Shown in pieces: positions 51,941-64,000 of a DNA stretch of 64,000 nt. The notes beneath the pieces were generated by a model. That model saw only the letters and a program-made list of their open reading frames with translations. It had not been told where the DNA came from and searched no databases. Source of the stretch: Cacajao melanocephalus (Eukaryota; Chordata; Mammalia; Primates; Pitheciidae); assembly GCA_963573385.1 (NCBI GenBank), contig CAUYLG010022197.1:1-64000 (forward strand), written 5' to 3'. Position numbers and translations under genes: made by a program. Every line of letters starts with the position of its first letter. The first letter of the stretch is position 1.

Positions 51941-53966
51941 AGTAAACATATATTATTTATATCATATTTTAAAACATGCATATCAAAACATATGTCCCAT
52001 CTACTTCAATAACTGAGATAAGCAAAAATTTCTAATTTTTAAATAAACCAATAAATATAATTTTCCTTAAGTTTATAACCATTGGCATACAAAGATATTA
52101 AAGTGTAATGTCCAATGGATTTACACAATTTTTTTTTATTTAGAACCATGTTCCTGAAGAGTATTATCCCATAGAGAAGTAGTGTTTCTAGTACAGATTT
52201 GTTCTTAACAAAGATCTCAGAAAATAACTGCAATCTTAGCATTTGAATCTCCTTACTATGTTTCTTAAAGAAAAGTTAATTATACAAGGCTGGCACCTTA
52301 GTTCACATTTCAGTAATCTAAACACCTAGTAGTAAAGTTCTGACAGAGCAGATTAATCTTCTTTGGGAACTAGATCAGAGAAAGAGAGAAATAATATCTT
52401 ACATATACCAGAGAACTGAGAACTTGGTGGTTTAAAGTAAACCAAATCAGTGTGATGGTTCTCTCTTTCCTCTACAAAAATTACTTTGCCAAAAGTCTAA
52501 AGAATGTTAGACACCAGGGGTTTTATCTTCCAACAACCAGGTCTCTCAGAAACATGATGTCAACATCAAAACTGAAGAGGAAGGTCAGCTTCTTTCTTAC
52601 CATTTGCTATTCAATTCCCTCATTTTCCAGATAAAGAGTTTGGGTCACTGAGAAACGTGTTTCAGAGTATTCTAAGAATCTGAACAAACATGCAACTATT
52701 TATATTTTGGAGCCTGGATTTAGAGGAAGCGTCAGAAAGGTTGCATTCTTGAAGACTTTGCATGATTCGAATTTTGCATAATTCAAAATGAATTTTCTCA
52801 AAGAAGAAATGTAATATGAAATATATTTTAATGTACATATATTTTCATGTAAAATAGGAAGTAAACATTCATCGAGCACACAGATCAATAAGTACTGTAG
52901 GATATTTCTGCTTTTATGATTTAAAAAATTTTTTTTCTTAGCATTATCTCTAATATTTTGCAGAAATTAAAAGCATGGTTCAACATGATAACTGCTTAAC
53001 TTTCTTGACATTTTAATGCAGAACTTCTTAATTCATAAAGTAATAGAAAGGCAGAAAGCTTAAATGTTTGCATAATATTGTCAGTGAATGTGTTTTTTAA
53101 AATTAATGAAAATGGAATGTTTCATAACAAAAACAAAAAATAACAAAACAATGTCTGAAATCACCACGGAAGTTCTAATATAAACAACAGCATTGGTTAA
53201 TTTGACATTAAAGTCTGTTAGACATTTCGGCTTACTAGCTAAAATAGCACCTTCCTGTGGCAGAAGGAGGGACACGATTTATAATTCATTTAGTTAGCTA
53301 GCTGTGAAACTATGAGATTCCTAATTCCTTTCATTTGACAAAATCAATTTTCATTTCAAAGCATTCACCCAAAGTGAGATTTTATTAGTATTCTGTATTA
53401 TAGAATTTCAAGTTTATATAAATCATATTCACATTAAGTATATCCCCCAGTATATATGAATCTGCAGTGACAAATTACAACCACTGCAATCAGATACGCT
53501 TTTCTTTGTAAGATCAATTTGGCCTTGCCAATGCCACAAAGTCATGGAGAACGGACATTAAGAGCTTTCAGCTATACATGGGAGTAGATGGTCTTAAAGA
53601 TAAAAGGGGAATTTAATCTATGAAGCTTTCCTTCTGGGGCCTTTCTACTCTTATTTGGAGAATTCTGATGTGGATTACATCTGATGGATTTCCTGGAAGA
53701 GATTTCTAGATGTGGTCCTGTCAACCTCGTTAAGTCCCATTGTTAGGGACCAAGAGATGACAGGAGGTCTGTAATGAGCAATGCGTTTTGTGGAGCTTTC
53801 TGGTACTTTTCTGGGGGATCAAAGGCATATATCTTTCCTTATTTTAGATAGATTAAACTTCCAGGGCTATCTTTCCTTTATACTGGTACCTCATGTCTGT
53901 AATTTTTTCAAAGCAGATTGTGTAAAATGAAATTAAAAAGAAACAAAAGAATATAAAATAGCATTT
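51941..53966. other. METTL15 intron, unassigned
   Basis: No gene, exon or confident repeat recognised in about 2 kb of AT-rich sequence. Confidence 0.45.
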
Positions 53967-54293
53967 GATGCTGGGCACAATGGCTCATGCTTATAGTCCC
54001 ATCACTTTGGGAGGCTGAGGTAGGCAGATGATCTCTTGAGCCCAGGAGTTTAAGACCAACCCGAGCAACATGGGAAACCCTGTCTCTACAAAGAAAGAAA
54101 AAAAAAAAAAAAACTACAAAATTTAGCCAGGCACGGTAGCGCATGCTTGTAGTCCCAGCTACTCCAGAGGTTGAGGCGGAGGATCATCTGATTCTGGGAG
54201 GTCAAGACTGCAGTGAGCCATGATTGCACCACTGCACTCCAGCCTAAGCAACAGAGAGAGACTCCATCTCAAACAACAATAATAATAATAAAA
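53967..54293 (+). mobile_element. AluJ-like element, sense
   Basis: TGCTGGGCACAATGGCTCAT, a long middle A-tract (about 54097-54113), and an ending with AACAACAATAATAATAATA. Confidence 0.9.
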
Positions 54294-54509
54294 TAGAATA
54301 ATAAAATAGAATGGCATGCAATAATGGAAATTAAAGTAATAAGAACAAAACATCAACTGGCAATGGGACACATGGCTAAGAAAAAAATCAACCACGAAGG
54401 ATTAGGAAAGATCTTTGAATTATTAAGTTTCAAGACAATAAATGTCCTATGCCTCTGAGGAAGCAAAAATAGGTTTTCTAGTGACAGTCACTGGTCAGAG
54501 AAAACTAAC

Positions 54510-54615
54510 AGATTCAATGCCTACTCATATGCTGGACTCTGAATTATGCCACAGGGAGAAAAATATTAATAAGACAGAAAAAATGGTCCCTGCCCTTGAG
54601 GAGCTCACTGTTTCG
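54510..54615 (-). mobile_element. L2 fragment, antisense
   Basis: CACAGGGAGAAAAATATTAA and TGGTCCCTGCCCTTGAGGAG match the reversed L2 3' region. Confidence 0.5.
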
Positions 54616-54889
54616 CAATTCTTCTTCACCTTCTTTACATCTCCTATATACTGTTATTAGAAATAGAAACTGGTCTTTCTGCTTTTTCATCACCTGAGTT
54701 TCACCAGAGTCTACTATGGCTAATTCATTTGAGTAAGGAATAGAGTAGGTAAGATGAAAAATCACAATTTGTGTCATTGGGTTTGATGATGAGAGAAAAA
54801 TCCCCTTTTTGTGTGTTATAGTCCATCAAAGGAACTAGTTAACATAGTACCAATGTATATGGGAAGAGGTGTGCTTATCCCTAATACTC

Positions 54890-55250
54890 TTCTGTAATTA
54901 CTAGTTTACTTGTCTGTCTCACTCACTTGACTCTGATCTCCTCATGAACAGAAACTATTTCATGTTCCCTCTTATATCCCTAGTACTTGACAGAGAAGCT
55001 TGTGATTCTTAATTCTGACTGTACATCACAGTTACCTGTGCTGCTTTTGACAAAAATGCTTGGTTCCACTTTAGACCTACTGAATCAGTTTCAGGGGTTT
55101 ATTACTCAGGAATCATTACTTTTAAAAAGCTTCACAGAGGATTCTGACATGCAGCCAAGATTAAAAACTACTTTTGAAAACACTCAGTACATGTTTCTTG
55201 AAAAGATACCGAATAGATAATAAATGAAAAAATAAATAAGTGAATGAATG
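54890..55250 (+). mobile_element. L2 3' end, sense, split by MER5A
   Basis: CTTGTCTGTCTCACTCACTT and CTTATATCCCTAGTACTTGA before, and AACACTCAGTACATG.. GTGAATGAATGG after, the MER5A-like insert at 55003-55175. Confidence 0.6.
55003..55175 (+). mobile_element. MER5A-type hAT fragment
   Basis: GACTGTACATCACAGTTACC, CTACTGAATCAGTTTCAGG and GATTCTGACATGCAGCCAAG are MER5A hallmarks. Sits inside the L2. Confidence 0.72.
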
Positions 55251-55305
55251 GATAAAAATCCAGGGTCATTAGCACAGTTTCATTCACATCACTGGGTATG
55301 TAAGG

Positions 55306-55431
55306 CCTGTCTGCCAATCCTGTATATCAAATCTATGTGCCCAAAACTTATGTATAAAGCCTGTGTGTCTATTGAGCCTATGTACCCAAAGCTTATGTGT
55401 ATAACCTGTGTATCCAAGACCTGTGTCTCCC
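55306..55431 (+). repeat. Degenerate ~14-bp tandem repeat
   Basis: About nine imperfect units based on CCTATGTGCCCAAAG (for example CCTATGTACCCAAAG, CTTATGTGTATAA, CCTGTGTATCCAAGA). It borders the LTR directly downstream and may be its 5' variable repeat. Confidence 0.85.
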
Positions 55432-55974
55432 TTGGCCTACAGGGTGCAGTTTAAGGAACATGGCTGTGATTTGGTCAAAGATAGGCCAAGGTAGGATGTT
55501 TACAACCTTGTGTGACTCAGTGAGTTCAGAGCACAGGCATATAATGCCACTTGTTATCACAGCCATGTAGCCGTAACATGGGAAGGCCATCACTTGGCTC
55601 TATGCTACTATTGTCTGTAAAAGGTATAATTACCCTGTTGACACTGTGTAGGCGCAGGCGCCCAGAGAAAAAGAGAGAAAGTTGGAGCTGTCCGTCTTTG
55701 TAGACGGACAGATGGGAGGCAGGACACAGCTTAGCTCGCTCATGCCCAGAGTTAAGCTGCTGACCCTGAAGCCAAGGGAGAGTCGACAACGCAACTGCAG
55801 GCATGGGGGGAGCCACAGAGCCTGAGCAAACAGCTGAAATAAAAGCAAACAGTGTAGAGAGCTATCGTAAGAAAGCTGTTGATGAGAGCTGCTGCTAAAT
55901 AAAATCATCTTTCACCTGCCTACGACCCCCTGAGTGTTTTCTGCTCATCCACCCACTCCATTTGGACCTCAACA
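55432..55974 (+). mobile_element. ERV1-type LTR, LTR10-like
   Basis: GC-rich island in AT-rich DNA. It has a retroviral-LTR layout: an upstream regulatory part, a CAGGCGCCCAGAG segment, AATAAA at 55898-55903, and a C/T-rich end closing in CTCAACA at 55974. TGACATTTGGT follows, like the start of a primer-binding site. I associate the GACGGACAG and CACCTGCCTACGACCCCCTG segments with LTR10 (HERVIP10 group). The 5' boundary is uncertain. No viral coding region is seen. Confidence 0.7.
55513..55519. promoter_or_regulatory. Consensus AP-1 site in the LTR
   Basis: TGACTCA, a perfect AP-1 match, in the upstream part of the LTR. LTR10 copies are known to act as AP-1-responsive enhancers in some cell types; activity here is not shown. 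Confidence 0.6.
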
Positions 55975-57119
55975 TGACATTTGGTATACTCGTGAACCAG
56001 ACAGGGTGAGTCTATAAAGAGCATAATATTCAGTCGTATCAATAAGTGACTAAATAAGCAGCATCATAATTTTAGTCACAGGAAACATTATGAAAAGACT
56101 TTTGAAATGTCATGATATAGGTCCAGTCCTCTACACTACTTTTTGGCTAAATGTGATCGTGGGAACCAAAGTATGATTTTGTTAGGGCAAGTGAATTATC
56201 AAATTTGCCAGCAATTTCATTGTTTCAATACAACTGATTGCATGCACTTAACTATACCTGATAATGATTGAGAACATCCTTAACTAATCAATTATTTGCA
56301 CATGCAACAAAGCACCTGCAAATAATTTTAACCTCAGAAACTCCAAGATTGGAAGCCTTTATTATCTGAAGTAGGGGAAATGTTCAAGGTAAACTTTATT
56401 TTTGCATATTTTTTTGGAGAATAAAATGAGACATGAGAATATAACTGTAAAATGTAGCCTTTTACAGTTGTTTTTACATTTGAAAAATGAATGCTTAAAA
56501 AATTATATAAAATATATAAAATATAATTTATAAAATTATACTTTAAAAAGTCCTCAAGATCTTCAGTGATTTAAGTTCAATTTTCTCCCCAAAGATTAAC
56601 GTACAATATTAAGATGTTATGTAAACTTTTTTTTACTTAACATCTATAAAATCCTAAATCACAAATTTTCTCATTTCTTCAAAATAGCAGAACTGTTTTC
56701 TTCCTTATACTTTAAAATAGAAAAATTTGTTAGTAAAACTGACTACAAAAGGAAATTAAAGGCTAATGTACATTTAATGGCAAGATGTTGTCATGTTAAA
56801 TACACTTTTAAAAGTGAGTGTGTACTAAAACCAGTATGGGAACAAGTTCTAATTTCAATAAAATTTTGAAACATTATTTGGCACTTATCTCTCTCATAGT
56901 AATGCTGGGAAAATTAATGACATAAGGGATTGACCTTAGCTGTGAAAGAAAATTGTTAAAGAGTTCTGCGTTATTAGAGGCAATCCATTCTCACATTCTA
57001 GATCAGGTTTGTTGATGGTGGTGTATTTTAAGACTCTTGACAGTTTTATATCCTTTCTGTTTTCCTTGTCTCACATCAGCAAATTTTGATGGCTCGATAT
57101 CTGGGATATATTCAGAACC
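55975..57119. other. Unassigned AT-rich intron sequence
   Basis: Apart from a possible few bases of retroviral leader after the LTR and the duplicated 41-bp segment at 56456-56496, nothing is recognised. Confidence 0.45.
56456..56496 (+). repeat. 41-bp segment duplicated at 62351-62391
   Basis: 40 of 41 bases match the segment at 62351-62391, in the same orientation (starts AGCCTTTTACAGTTG). Confidence 0.95.
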
Positions 57120-57900
<781 letters not shown>

Positions 57901-58059
57901 ATTTGTACTTTCAAGTTATTAACAGAGTCATTGTTAAAAAAAGAAAAAGTCAAAGGAAGTATTATCATTTGTATATGCAGTCAATAGTTAATGTCACTAC
58001 TCTTTAAATTCTGCCTCGAGGAGCAACCAAGAGGTATACTTCCTTTTTTCCTCATACAC

Positions 58060-58110
58060 ATGTATGAAAAAAAAATATGTATATGTGCATATATATATAC
58101 ATATATTTAT
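58060..58110. repeat. AT-rich palindromic microsatellite
   Basis: ATATGTATATGTGCATATAT continuing into ATATACATATAT; partly self-complementary. Confidence 0.8.
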
Positions 58111-58187
58111 GAGAATCATCTGAAAAATAATCTACAACTTAGCTAACTTATCCTTAAAAAATAATTTCAGTTGTATAAATGCATTAT

Positions 58188-58300
58188 AATTCATTTGTTC
58201 ATTTAACAAATGTTTTTAGTGTTAAGTACCAGCCAACTGGAAACACAATGGTAAATAAGATAGAAGTGGTCTCTGGGGGGAGCTCACGTTGTCACCACAG
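58188..58300 (-). mobile_element. L2 3' end, antisense
   Basis: ATTCATTTGTTCATTTAACA and AGCTCACGTTGTC resemble a reversed L2 end. Confidence 0.5.
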
Positions 58301-58329
58301 TAGGAATATTTAAGATGGTTTTATTTTTT

Positions 58330-59470
58330 CCATCACAAAAAACGTTGCAGTAAACATGTGAACTGCATATTTTAAAATTCTACATCGCAGAAAAACTCTA
58401 CAAAGTAAAATGACAGTCACAGTCTGGGAAAAATATTTGCAACTGTATGTGAATCTTGTATGTCTCTAGAATTGGAGTTGTTAGGTCAAAGGGTATTTAT
58501 GCCCACTTAAATTTGGATCAATATTTCTAAATATACTCTCTAAACAGACTATACCAATTTACTTCCATCAATAGTATATGAGTGAGTGCATCTCCTCACA
58601 TCCTTACCAGTACTAGAAAGTATCACTCTTTAACCCTGACTAGTTTGATAGTAGGCAAATCTTAGCTTACTGCTGTTTTAATTACCATTTCTTCGGTAAC
58701 TAGTAGGGTTGGACATCTTTTTAAATCTAATAGTCATTTGGTTCCAGTCAGAAACTGCTTGAACAAATCCTTTGTCCATTTTCTTGATATGATGTTGGTC
58801 TTTGCTTTATTGATTTGGAAGAATTGTTTATAAAATAAGGATATTAACCCTTTGTAAACTATTTATATAGTTGAATATTTTTTTTTTCCTGAACTGTGAA
58901 TGCCTTTTAATGTTGTAGAGTTTCTGCCATACAAAAAATAAACATTTTATACAGACTTTGTTTTTTAGGTAGTTTTAGGTTTTATTAAATTTAGGAAGGC
59001 TTTTCCCACTATAAGATTATAATCAACTCTATTTTTTTATGTATTTCTGGTTTTATTTCTTACATTTAAATATTTAATAAACACTAACGTTGTTTTTAGT
59101 ATATGAGGTTGGAATCTATTTTTTAAAAAAATGAGATCGTCAACTATCCTATTTATTAAACAGTACATTCTCTTCCTACTCATTTGAAGTACTCTCTTGA
59201 TCATATACTATATTTCTATATATAGATTAATCTGCCTCTGGATTCTCAGTTGTGTTCCATTGATGCATTTATTCTATTTTTTTTTGCAAATGCCAGATTA
59301 TTTTAATTATTGATTATTAAATTTTTTTCCAGTAAGTTTTGCTATCATGTGGGGAAACATTCTCCCCATCAATGTCTTCCCCTCAGTGCACGATTATCCT
59401 TCTTTTCAAAATTATCTTGGGTATTCTAATGTATTTATTGCTCCAAATTAAATTTAGAATCATAGTATAT
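58330..59470 (-). mobile_element. Old antisense L1M (3' part)
   Basis: Reads as reversed, heavily decayed ORF2: TCTCCTCACATCCTTACCAG, CCTTTGTCCATTTTCTTG, AACCCTTTGTAAACTATTTA, TTGTGTTCCATTGATGCATT, TTTCAAAATTATCTTGGGTA in the expected order. No open frame. Confidence 0.72.
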
Positions 59471-59744
59471 AAAAATAAAAATTTTGATTAGAATTATAGT
59501 AAATGTGTAAATTTACTAGAGTAAAATTTAATTATAATATTGAAGCAAGGCATCCAGGGAACATAGTATTCCCATTAATATTTAATATGTCTGTTATTAA
59601 TGTTTAATAGTTGTCTTCACCTAAGTCATGGTCATGTTACCTGCAAGCACTATGTTTATGTATATACATTTTAATCACTCCTATGAAAAAGCATAAGAAA
59701 TGACAATACTTCTATTACGAAACATTGTGTAATGAAAATGTCAT

Positions 59745-59960
59745 TGACCTTCAGAGAAAGGGCTCTAAGTTCAATTTCCAGATCATTCATTTTTTTATGG
59801 CTATTTATGTGGGGTAAAACATTTTACTTCTGAGTTTCTCCATTACAGGATGAAATAATAACACTTCTCACAGGATTACTGGGAAAATCATGTTAAAAAA
59901 TGTTCAGAGCATTTAGTGCATACTTGGCATAAAGTAGTCATTTTATGAATGGCATAACAC
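59745..59960 (+). mobile_element. MIR, sense
   Basis: GTTTCTCCATTACAGGATGA, AATAATAACACTTCTCACAG and GCATTTAGTGCATACTTGGC follow MIR order. Confidence 0.7.
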
Positions 59961-60532
59961 AGTTATTTACTCTTCTCAGTTGTAATATGCAGTAGGTAGG
60001 AAGGGGTTTTGATATGTTAATTTAAAGGTTCTGCCAAGCTTGTTCTACTTTCAGCCTGGACTAATGGAGAGTAGGTAAGATAAAGGGCTACTGAAAAACC
60101 CTGAAGCATCTGAGTAATGCTTATTCAAGTTAGGTATTGGACTAAAAAATTTCAGCATCCAAAATGAAGTATAAAATTTTTCTAACGTATAAATTAATAG
60201 AACATTCTCAAATTTACAATGTAGTACTTAGGTTTTAAAAGCATAAAGACTTAGAATGACATAAGTATGAAAAATCTTTTTTAAAAAAAGTTAGTGTTTA
60301 TCCTATTTAGTAACTGATGCTAAGAATTTTAAGAGACCAAATTTCATCAACCTAAACCTTCCAGGTTGTATTTAAACCACCTAGCCAGAAGATTATTTTC
60401 TATAATTAAACTTCTGGATTTCTCTTGCCACCTAAGTTATACAACTTGTATTTGGGCATTTTAAGAATGCATTTTTGTTTTTTCTCTATTCTCTTCTTCT
60501 GTGCCTAGTTTTCATGGAGCACCTTTCTTTTT
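59961..60532. other. Unassigned spacer
   Basis: No gene or repeat recognised. Confidence 0.4.
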
Positions 60533-60838
60533 TTCGGGGAGTGGGAGGGGGCACAGGGTCTCACTATCACCCAAGCTGAAGTACAATGGCATGATCATAG
60601 CTCACACTGCAGACTTGAACCCTGGGCTGAAGTGATCCTCCCATCTTAACCCCCTGAGTAGCTGGGACTATACATGAGCATCACCACACCCAGCTAATTT
60701 GCAATTTTTTTTTCTGTACAGACAGGGTCTCACTATGTTGCCTAGGATGGTCTTGAACCCCTGAGTTCAAGCGCTATTCCTTCTACCTTGGCTGCCCAAA
60801 GTGCTGTGATCATACGCATAAGCCACCATGCCGAGCCT
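60533..60838 (-). mobile_element. AluJ-like element, antisense
   Basis: Diverged reversed Alu: ACAGGGTCTCACTATCACCC, ..CAGACAGGGTCTCACTATGT.., ending AAGCCACCATGCCGAGCC. Confidence 0.88.
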
Positions 60839-61014
60839 TACTTTTTAAGCATGGCTTTACAAGGCTAAAATATATTGGAGTCATTTTAAACCACCCCCTT
60901 TGTTTTCACAGCTCAAACAAACAAGCAAAACTCCACTGAGTTTACTTAGTCTGCCTATCAACTGAATTGAATCTGAGGTTACTAGAAATTGTATGGACTA
61001 AAAAGATGTATTAC

Positions 61015-61200
61015 CCACAATGCACTAAATACTGGAGATTAAAACATTTCTGACTACATAGTCCTTGCTCTCATGAAATTCAAGCCTAAAGAAAAAAATG
61101 ACAGGTAAATATTGTGATAACTGCTATAAAGAAGAATTGTACATGCTATTATGAGAGTGAAGAGGAAAAGCAGAACAGTGACCCTGTCTTGCACAGCATT
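61015..61200 (-). mobile_element. L2 fragment, antisense (weak)
   Basis: CACTAAATACTGGAGATTAA and TAGTCCTTGCTCTCATGAAA resemble reversed L2. Confidence 0.45.
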
Positions 61201-61449
61201 TTCCAAACTTCAGTGCCCAACCAAACACCAGTGTGTCTGTTGTCAAGTACGTTTGGGAAATGTAGCATGTTACACTCCTTTTTCCAGGATTCACAATGCC
61301 CATTAACACTGTAAAGCTCTTAAGATAACTGTGTAACTCTGTTTACCCAGAATTTCCCAACTTTTTTATAAGAAACTGTTTTAATTTTAATAACCATTCC
61401 ACAGTATTTATTTTCTGGATAACACACTTGGGAAAATACTGGAAGTAGA

Positions 61450-61600
61450 CTTTGTTTTAATCATGTTCCATATATTTAATTCTTATAAAAATTTTGAGAG
61501 GTAAGAAATAGATATTCCGATTTTCTAATTTTCAATCAAAGGTGCCAAACTGAGGGGTTAAAAGTGTCATTTCAAGTTCACAGGGATTTTAAGTAGTCTT
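61450..61600 (-). mobile_element. MIR, antisense (weak)
   Basis: TTAATTCTTATAAAAATTTTG, GAGGTAAGAAATAGATATTC and CCAAACTGAGGGGTTAAAA follow reversed MIR order. Confidence 0.45.
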
Positions 61601-62609
61601 GTTTAGATAGTTCATCTCAGATACTTTCTAGGAAGTCCAGATCAGTATGAGTTTTCTCAAAAAAAAAAACAACCTTTATTTATTTTATAATATATATTGA
61701 TATTTTTTCAGTGTCCTAAGAATGATGTTGAGCTTTGTGTTTATGGGTACTCAAAACAAAGCAACAATTTTAAGATGATACGTTCACCAAGCCATCTCAT
61801 CTTTTTCCTGTTTAGCATTTAAGGAAGTTAAGATGAGATAACCAGGATTAGAGTAATTTCCAGAAGCTCTAATTCCATGTTTGCTGTTTTATACAAGGAT
61901 CTCATTTTCTGGGAGAAAATGAGTGTGGAATCTTTAAACCTGAATAGCCTTTTACTGAGAGATGTTTTAATGGAAGCCAAATCACTTTGCATCGAGTTGC
62001 AAGAGTTTGACTTTCTACATTTCCCTTGGGGAGATGTGTATTGTCAGGCCTAAAGACAGCGCATCTGGTGAAGGCGGCAACTGCCCTCTCTTATCCTGGG
62101 AATGGTAATGAATACCTTTGGCTTTTGTCCTTTTTGTTCTATTGAAAATAACTTATTGTTAGCTCAGGTTATTTACTTTACATTTGTCTCTTTTTCATCT
62201 GCTGTTTTGATAGTGGGTTTAAAAAAGAATCAGTTGCTACTGCTGCCATTGTCAAAACTTATGGGCAGGTACTGATTCCACATGTTTGATTAAGAATCTA
62301 CACTCATCCAATGCAGTACATATGGGCTTTTCTTGACTCACTAGGAAGGGAGCCTTTTACAGTTGTTTTTATATTTGAAAAATGAATGCTTCTTATTCTC
62401 CAGTTAAGCAAGATGAAAAGAACAAACTTGTATACAAGTGTAATAAAAGGCTGAGATGGCTAAAACCTTAGGAAATTAAGCCCAGCTTCTTATATTTTGT
62501 TTTACTTAAAGATTCTTAAGAAATGTTGATAGAGAAGACTAAACTTTTAAAATACATTTGTTGTTATACATTTCTTATAAATACAGTATTTTAGCAATGA
62601 AAGAACCGT
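61601..62609. other. Unassigned spacer with the second 41-bp duplicate
   Basis: No gene or repeat family recognised apart from 62351-62391, which duplicates 56456-56496. Confidence 0.45.
62351..62391 (+). repeat. 41-bp segment duplicated at 56456-56496
   Basis: One mismatch (T for C) in 41 bases relative to 56456-56496. Confidence 0.95.
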
Positions 62610-62905
62610 GCTTCTTGTTCTCATTTCTGTGCTTCTGCACATACTGTTCCTTCAGCCTAGAATGTCTCCTTCTTCTCGTACTTTACATCACTTAATACTC
62701 AATAATGTGCTGTCTTCTCCAGGCAGTTTTGTAATTATATATGTAATATATATATATATATATATAAATCAAATTATTTAGCACTCTGTACTACTTGTCT
62801 ACCAACTTCCACTAGGCTGTAAAAGGTCCAGAGACCTTTTCTTATTTTCCTTTATTTCCCCAATCCCAGGTTTAAGGTCTGGTGCACAGTAGGTAGCAAA
62901 GAAAA
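62610..62905 (+). mobile_element. L2 3' end, sense, with a (TA)n insert
   Basis: CTGTTCCTTCAGCCTAGAAT, GTACTACTTGTCTACCAACT, GGTCTGGTGCACAGTAGGTA in L2 order. A (TA)n run lies at about 62736-62767. Confidence 0.7.
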
Positions 62906-64000
62906 AGTCCTCTCAATAAGAGATATCCTTCCAGTCTCAGACAAAGATCAACATGTATCATAAACAATATTCTGAATACAGAAATTCTTGAACTCCCTGA
63001 AATCTTCATAACATTTTGCATGTACATGCAATTTTATGTGGAGATGCTCTACTGCTTCCATCAAATTCTTACATGAATTAGCGACCCACAGTAAGTAAAT
63101 TTCTGGTAAAAGCAAATTAGGAGTTAGCTACTTAGCTGAGTTTTTAGCTTACAACTTACCACTTTAAATGATATCATCCCCAAAAGCTTATGTATTTGTT
63201 TAGTTTTGTTTTTCTTTACCTCCAGGAATATTCTACCACTTAGCATCACTGGAAGCACTGATTGAGAACCCCGTTTCATGTAAGCTATCAGAAGTTGGGA
63301 ACTCTATCAGTGATTTCAGTTTTCTTATGACTCATAAAGGATTTCACATAAAGTAAGAGAAAATCTTGCTTAGTGACAGTCTGCACTACATATAATAATA
63401 GAACACAATTTGAATGTGAAAGCAGTAAGTTATATTTCATTCATAAAAAGTATCATGCTTCTGGCTAGATAAATGATTTGAAGTCCCAGAGAGAAATTGT
63501 AATTTTTAGTTCTGGGATACCCTTACACTTTTTAAAATTTAATACATTCACGTGTTTAAATGTATTGAGATTTTTAAGCTTGTGAATGAAATTAGCAACG
63601 TGCTGTGGCTGTCAATGTGATGCATTGCAATTCCCCAAGTGGTAGGGTTTAAAAATTAAGTCAGCTCTTGCACCTGTTTGCCGGCATTCGGCTGTTGAAT
63701 TTCCATCACATTTAATAAGTCTTGGTGACGCAACTCGTGTCCTTTTGCCTGGGCTCCTTTAATATAGTGTTAAATTCTCACCCATTTGAAATTCAAGTAA
63801 TATTACAAATTTCAAACTGTTAATTAAAATCTGTGAACTTCAATGGTTCTGGATAAAATTGGCTTTACTCAGTGAGGTTCCTTTTAAACTTCTTCACAGT
63901 CTCATCTAATTCCCAACTCCTACCAGGTTAAGCCTGATGACAACATGATCTCACTATGGGTGGTTGAGATTTACAAATCCTCATACATAGGGGGAAAAAA
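62906..64000. other. Unassigned right-hand end
   Basis: No gene, exon or repeat recognised. If the METTL15 assignment is right, this is intron. Confidence 0.4.

Noticed and set aside
55975..56040. Retroviral internal region after the LTR
   Set aside because: Only TGACATTTGGT resembles a leader/primer-binding start. No coding remnant follows, so a solo or nearly solo LTR is the safer reading.

Overview
The window is AT-rich mammalian nuclear DNA from a primate: it holds about a dozen Alu copies, some with intact target-site duplications, primate-type LINE-1 (L1) copies, and older mammalian repeats (L2, MIR, MLT1/MST LTRs, Tigger-group and MER5 DNA transposons). One Alu (30.2-30.5 kb) has AluY-like positions, which fits human or another catarrhine. 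The sequence alone does not fix the species.

The only host protein-coding sequence I can support is one exon on the minus strand, 50441 down to 49999. It encodes the C-terminal ~147 residues of METTL15, the mitochondrial 12S rRNA N4-cytidine methyltransferase of the RsmH family. The exon has a splice acceptor directly upstream and a TAA stop, so it is a spliced gene's terminal coding exon and not a processed copy. On that reading 50442-64000 is intron and 1-49998 is 3' UTR plus downstream DNA.

Region by region: 1-0.84 kb is an L1 3' end joined to an inverted L1 piece; 1.8-4.4 kb is an L1 that keeps its 5' UTR, ORF1 and endonuclease domain but lacks everything 3'; 5.9-6.4 kb is an MLT1 LTR; 6.4-14.0 kb is a near full-length old antisense L1 split by a younger L1 (10.26-12.36 kb) with a 16-bp target-site duplication; 15.0-18.2 kb is a sense L1 interrupted by an Alu; 19.07-20.2 kb is a twin-primed L1; 20.3-21.0 kb is another L1 3' end. 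From 21 to 38 kb there are scattered L2, MIR, MER2-type and Alu copies, ending in a 185-bp polypurine tract with a GGGA array. From 39.2 to 41.3 kb lie antisense L1 pieces, and 42.6-45.3 kb holds a Tigger-group transposon, an Alu and an MST LTR with unusual templated duplications. From 47.4 to 62.9 kb, around and inside the METTL15 intron, are MLT1, Alu, L2, L1M, MER5A, an ERV1-type LTR with an AP-1 site and a short tandem repeat, and more old repeats.

There is no sign of a new gene system. The most unusual items are small rearrangements: exact or near-exact 39-57 bp duplications inside or between ancient repeats, a hairpin-associated duplication, two L1 copies with inverted segments, and an L1 whose 5' ~98 bases join directly to ORF2. 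Family names come from recognition by eye; no database search was run.
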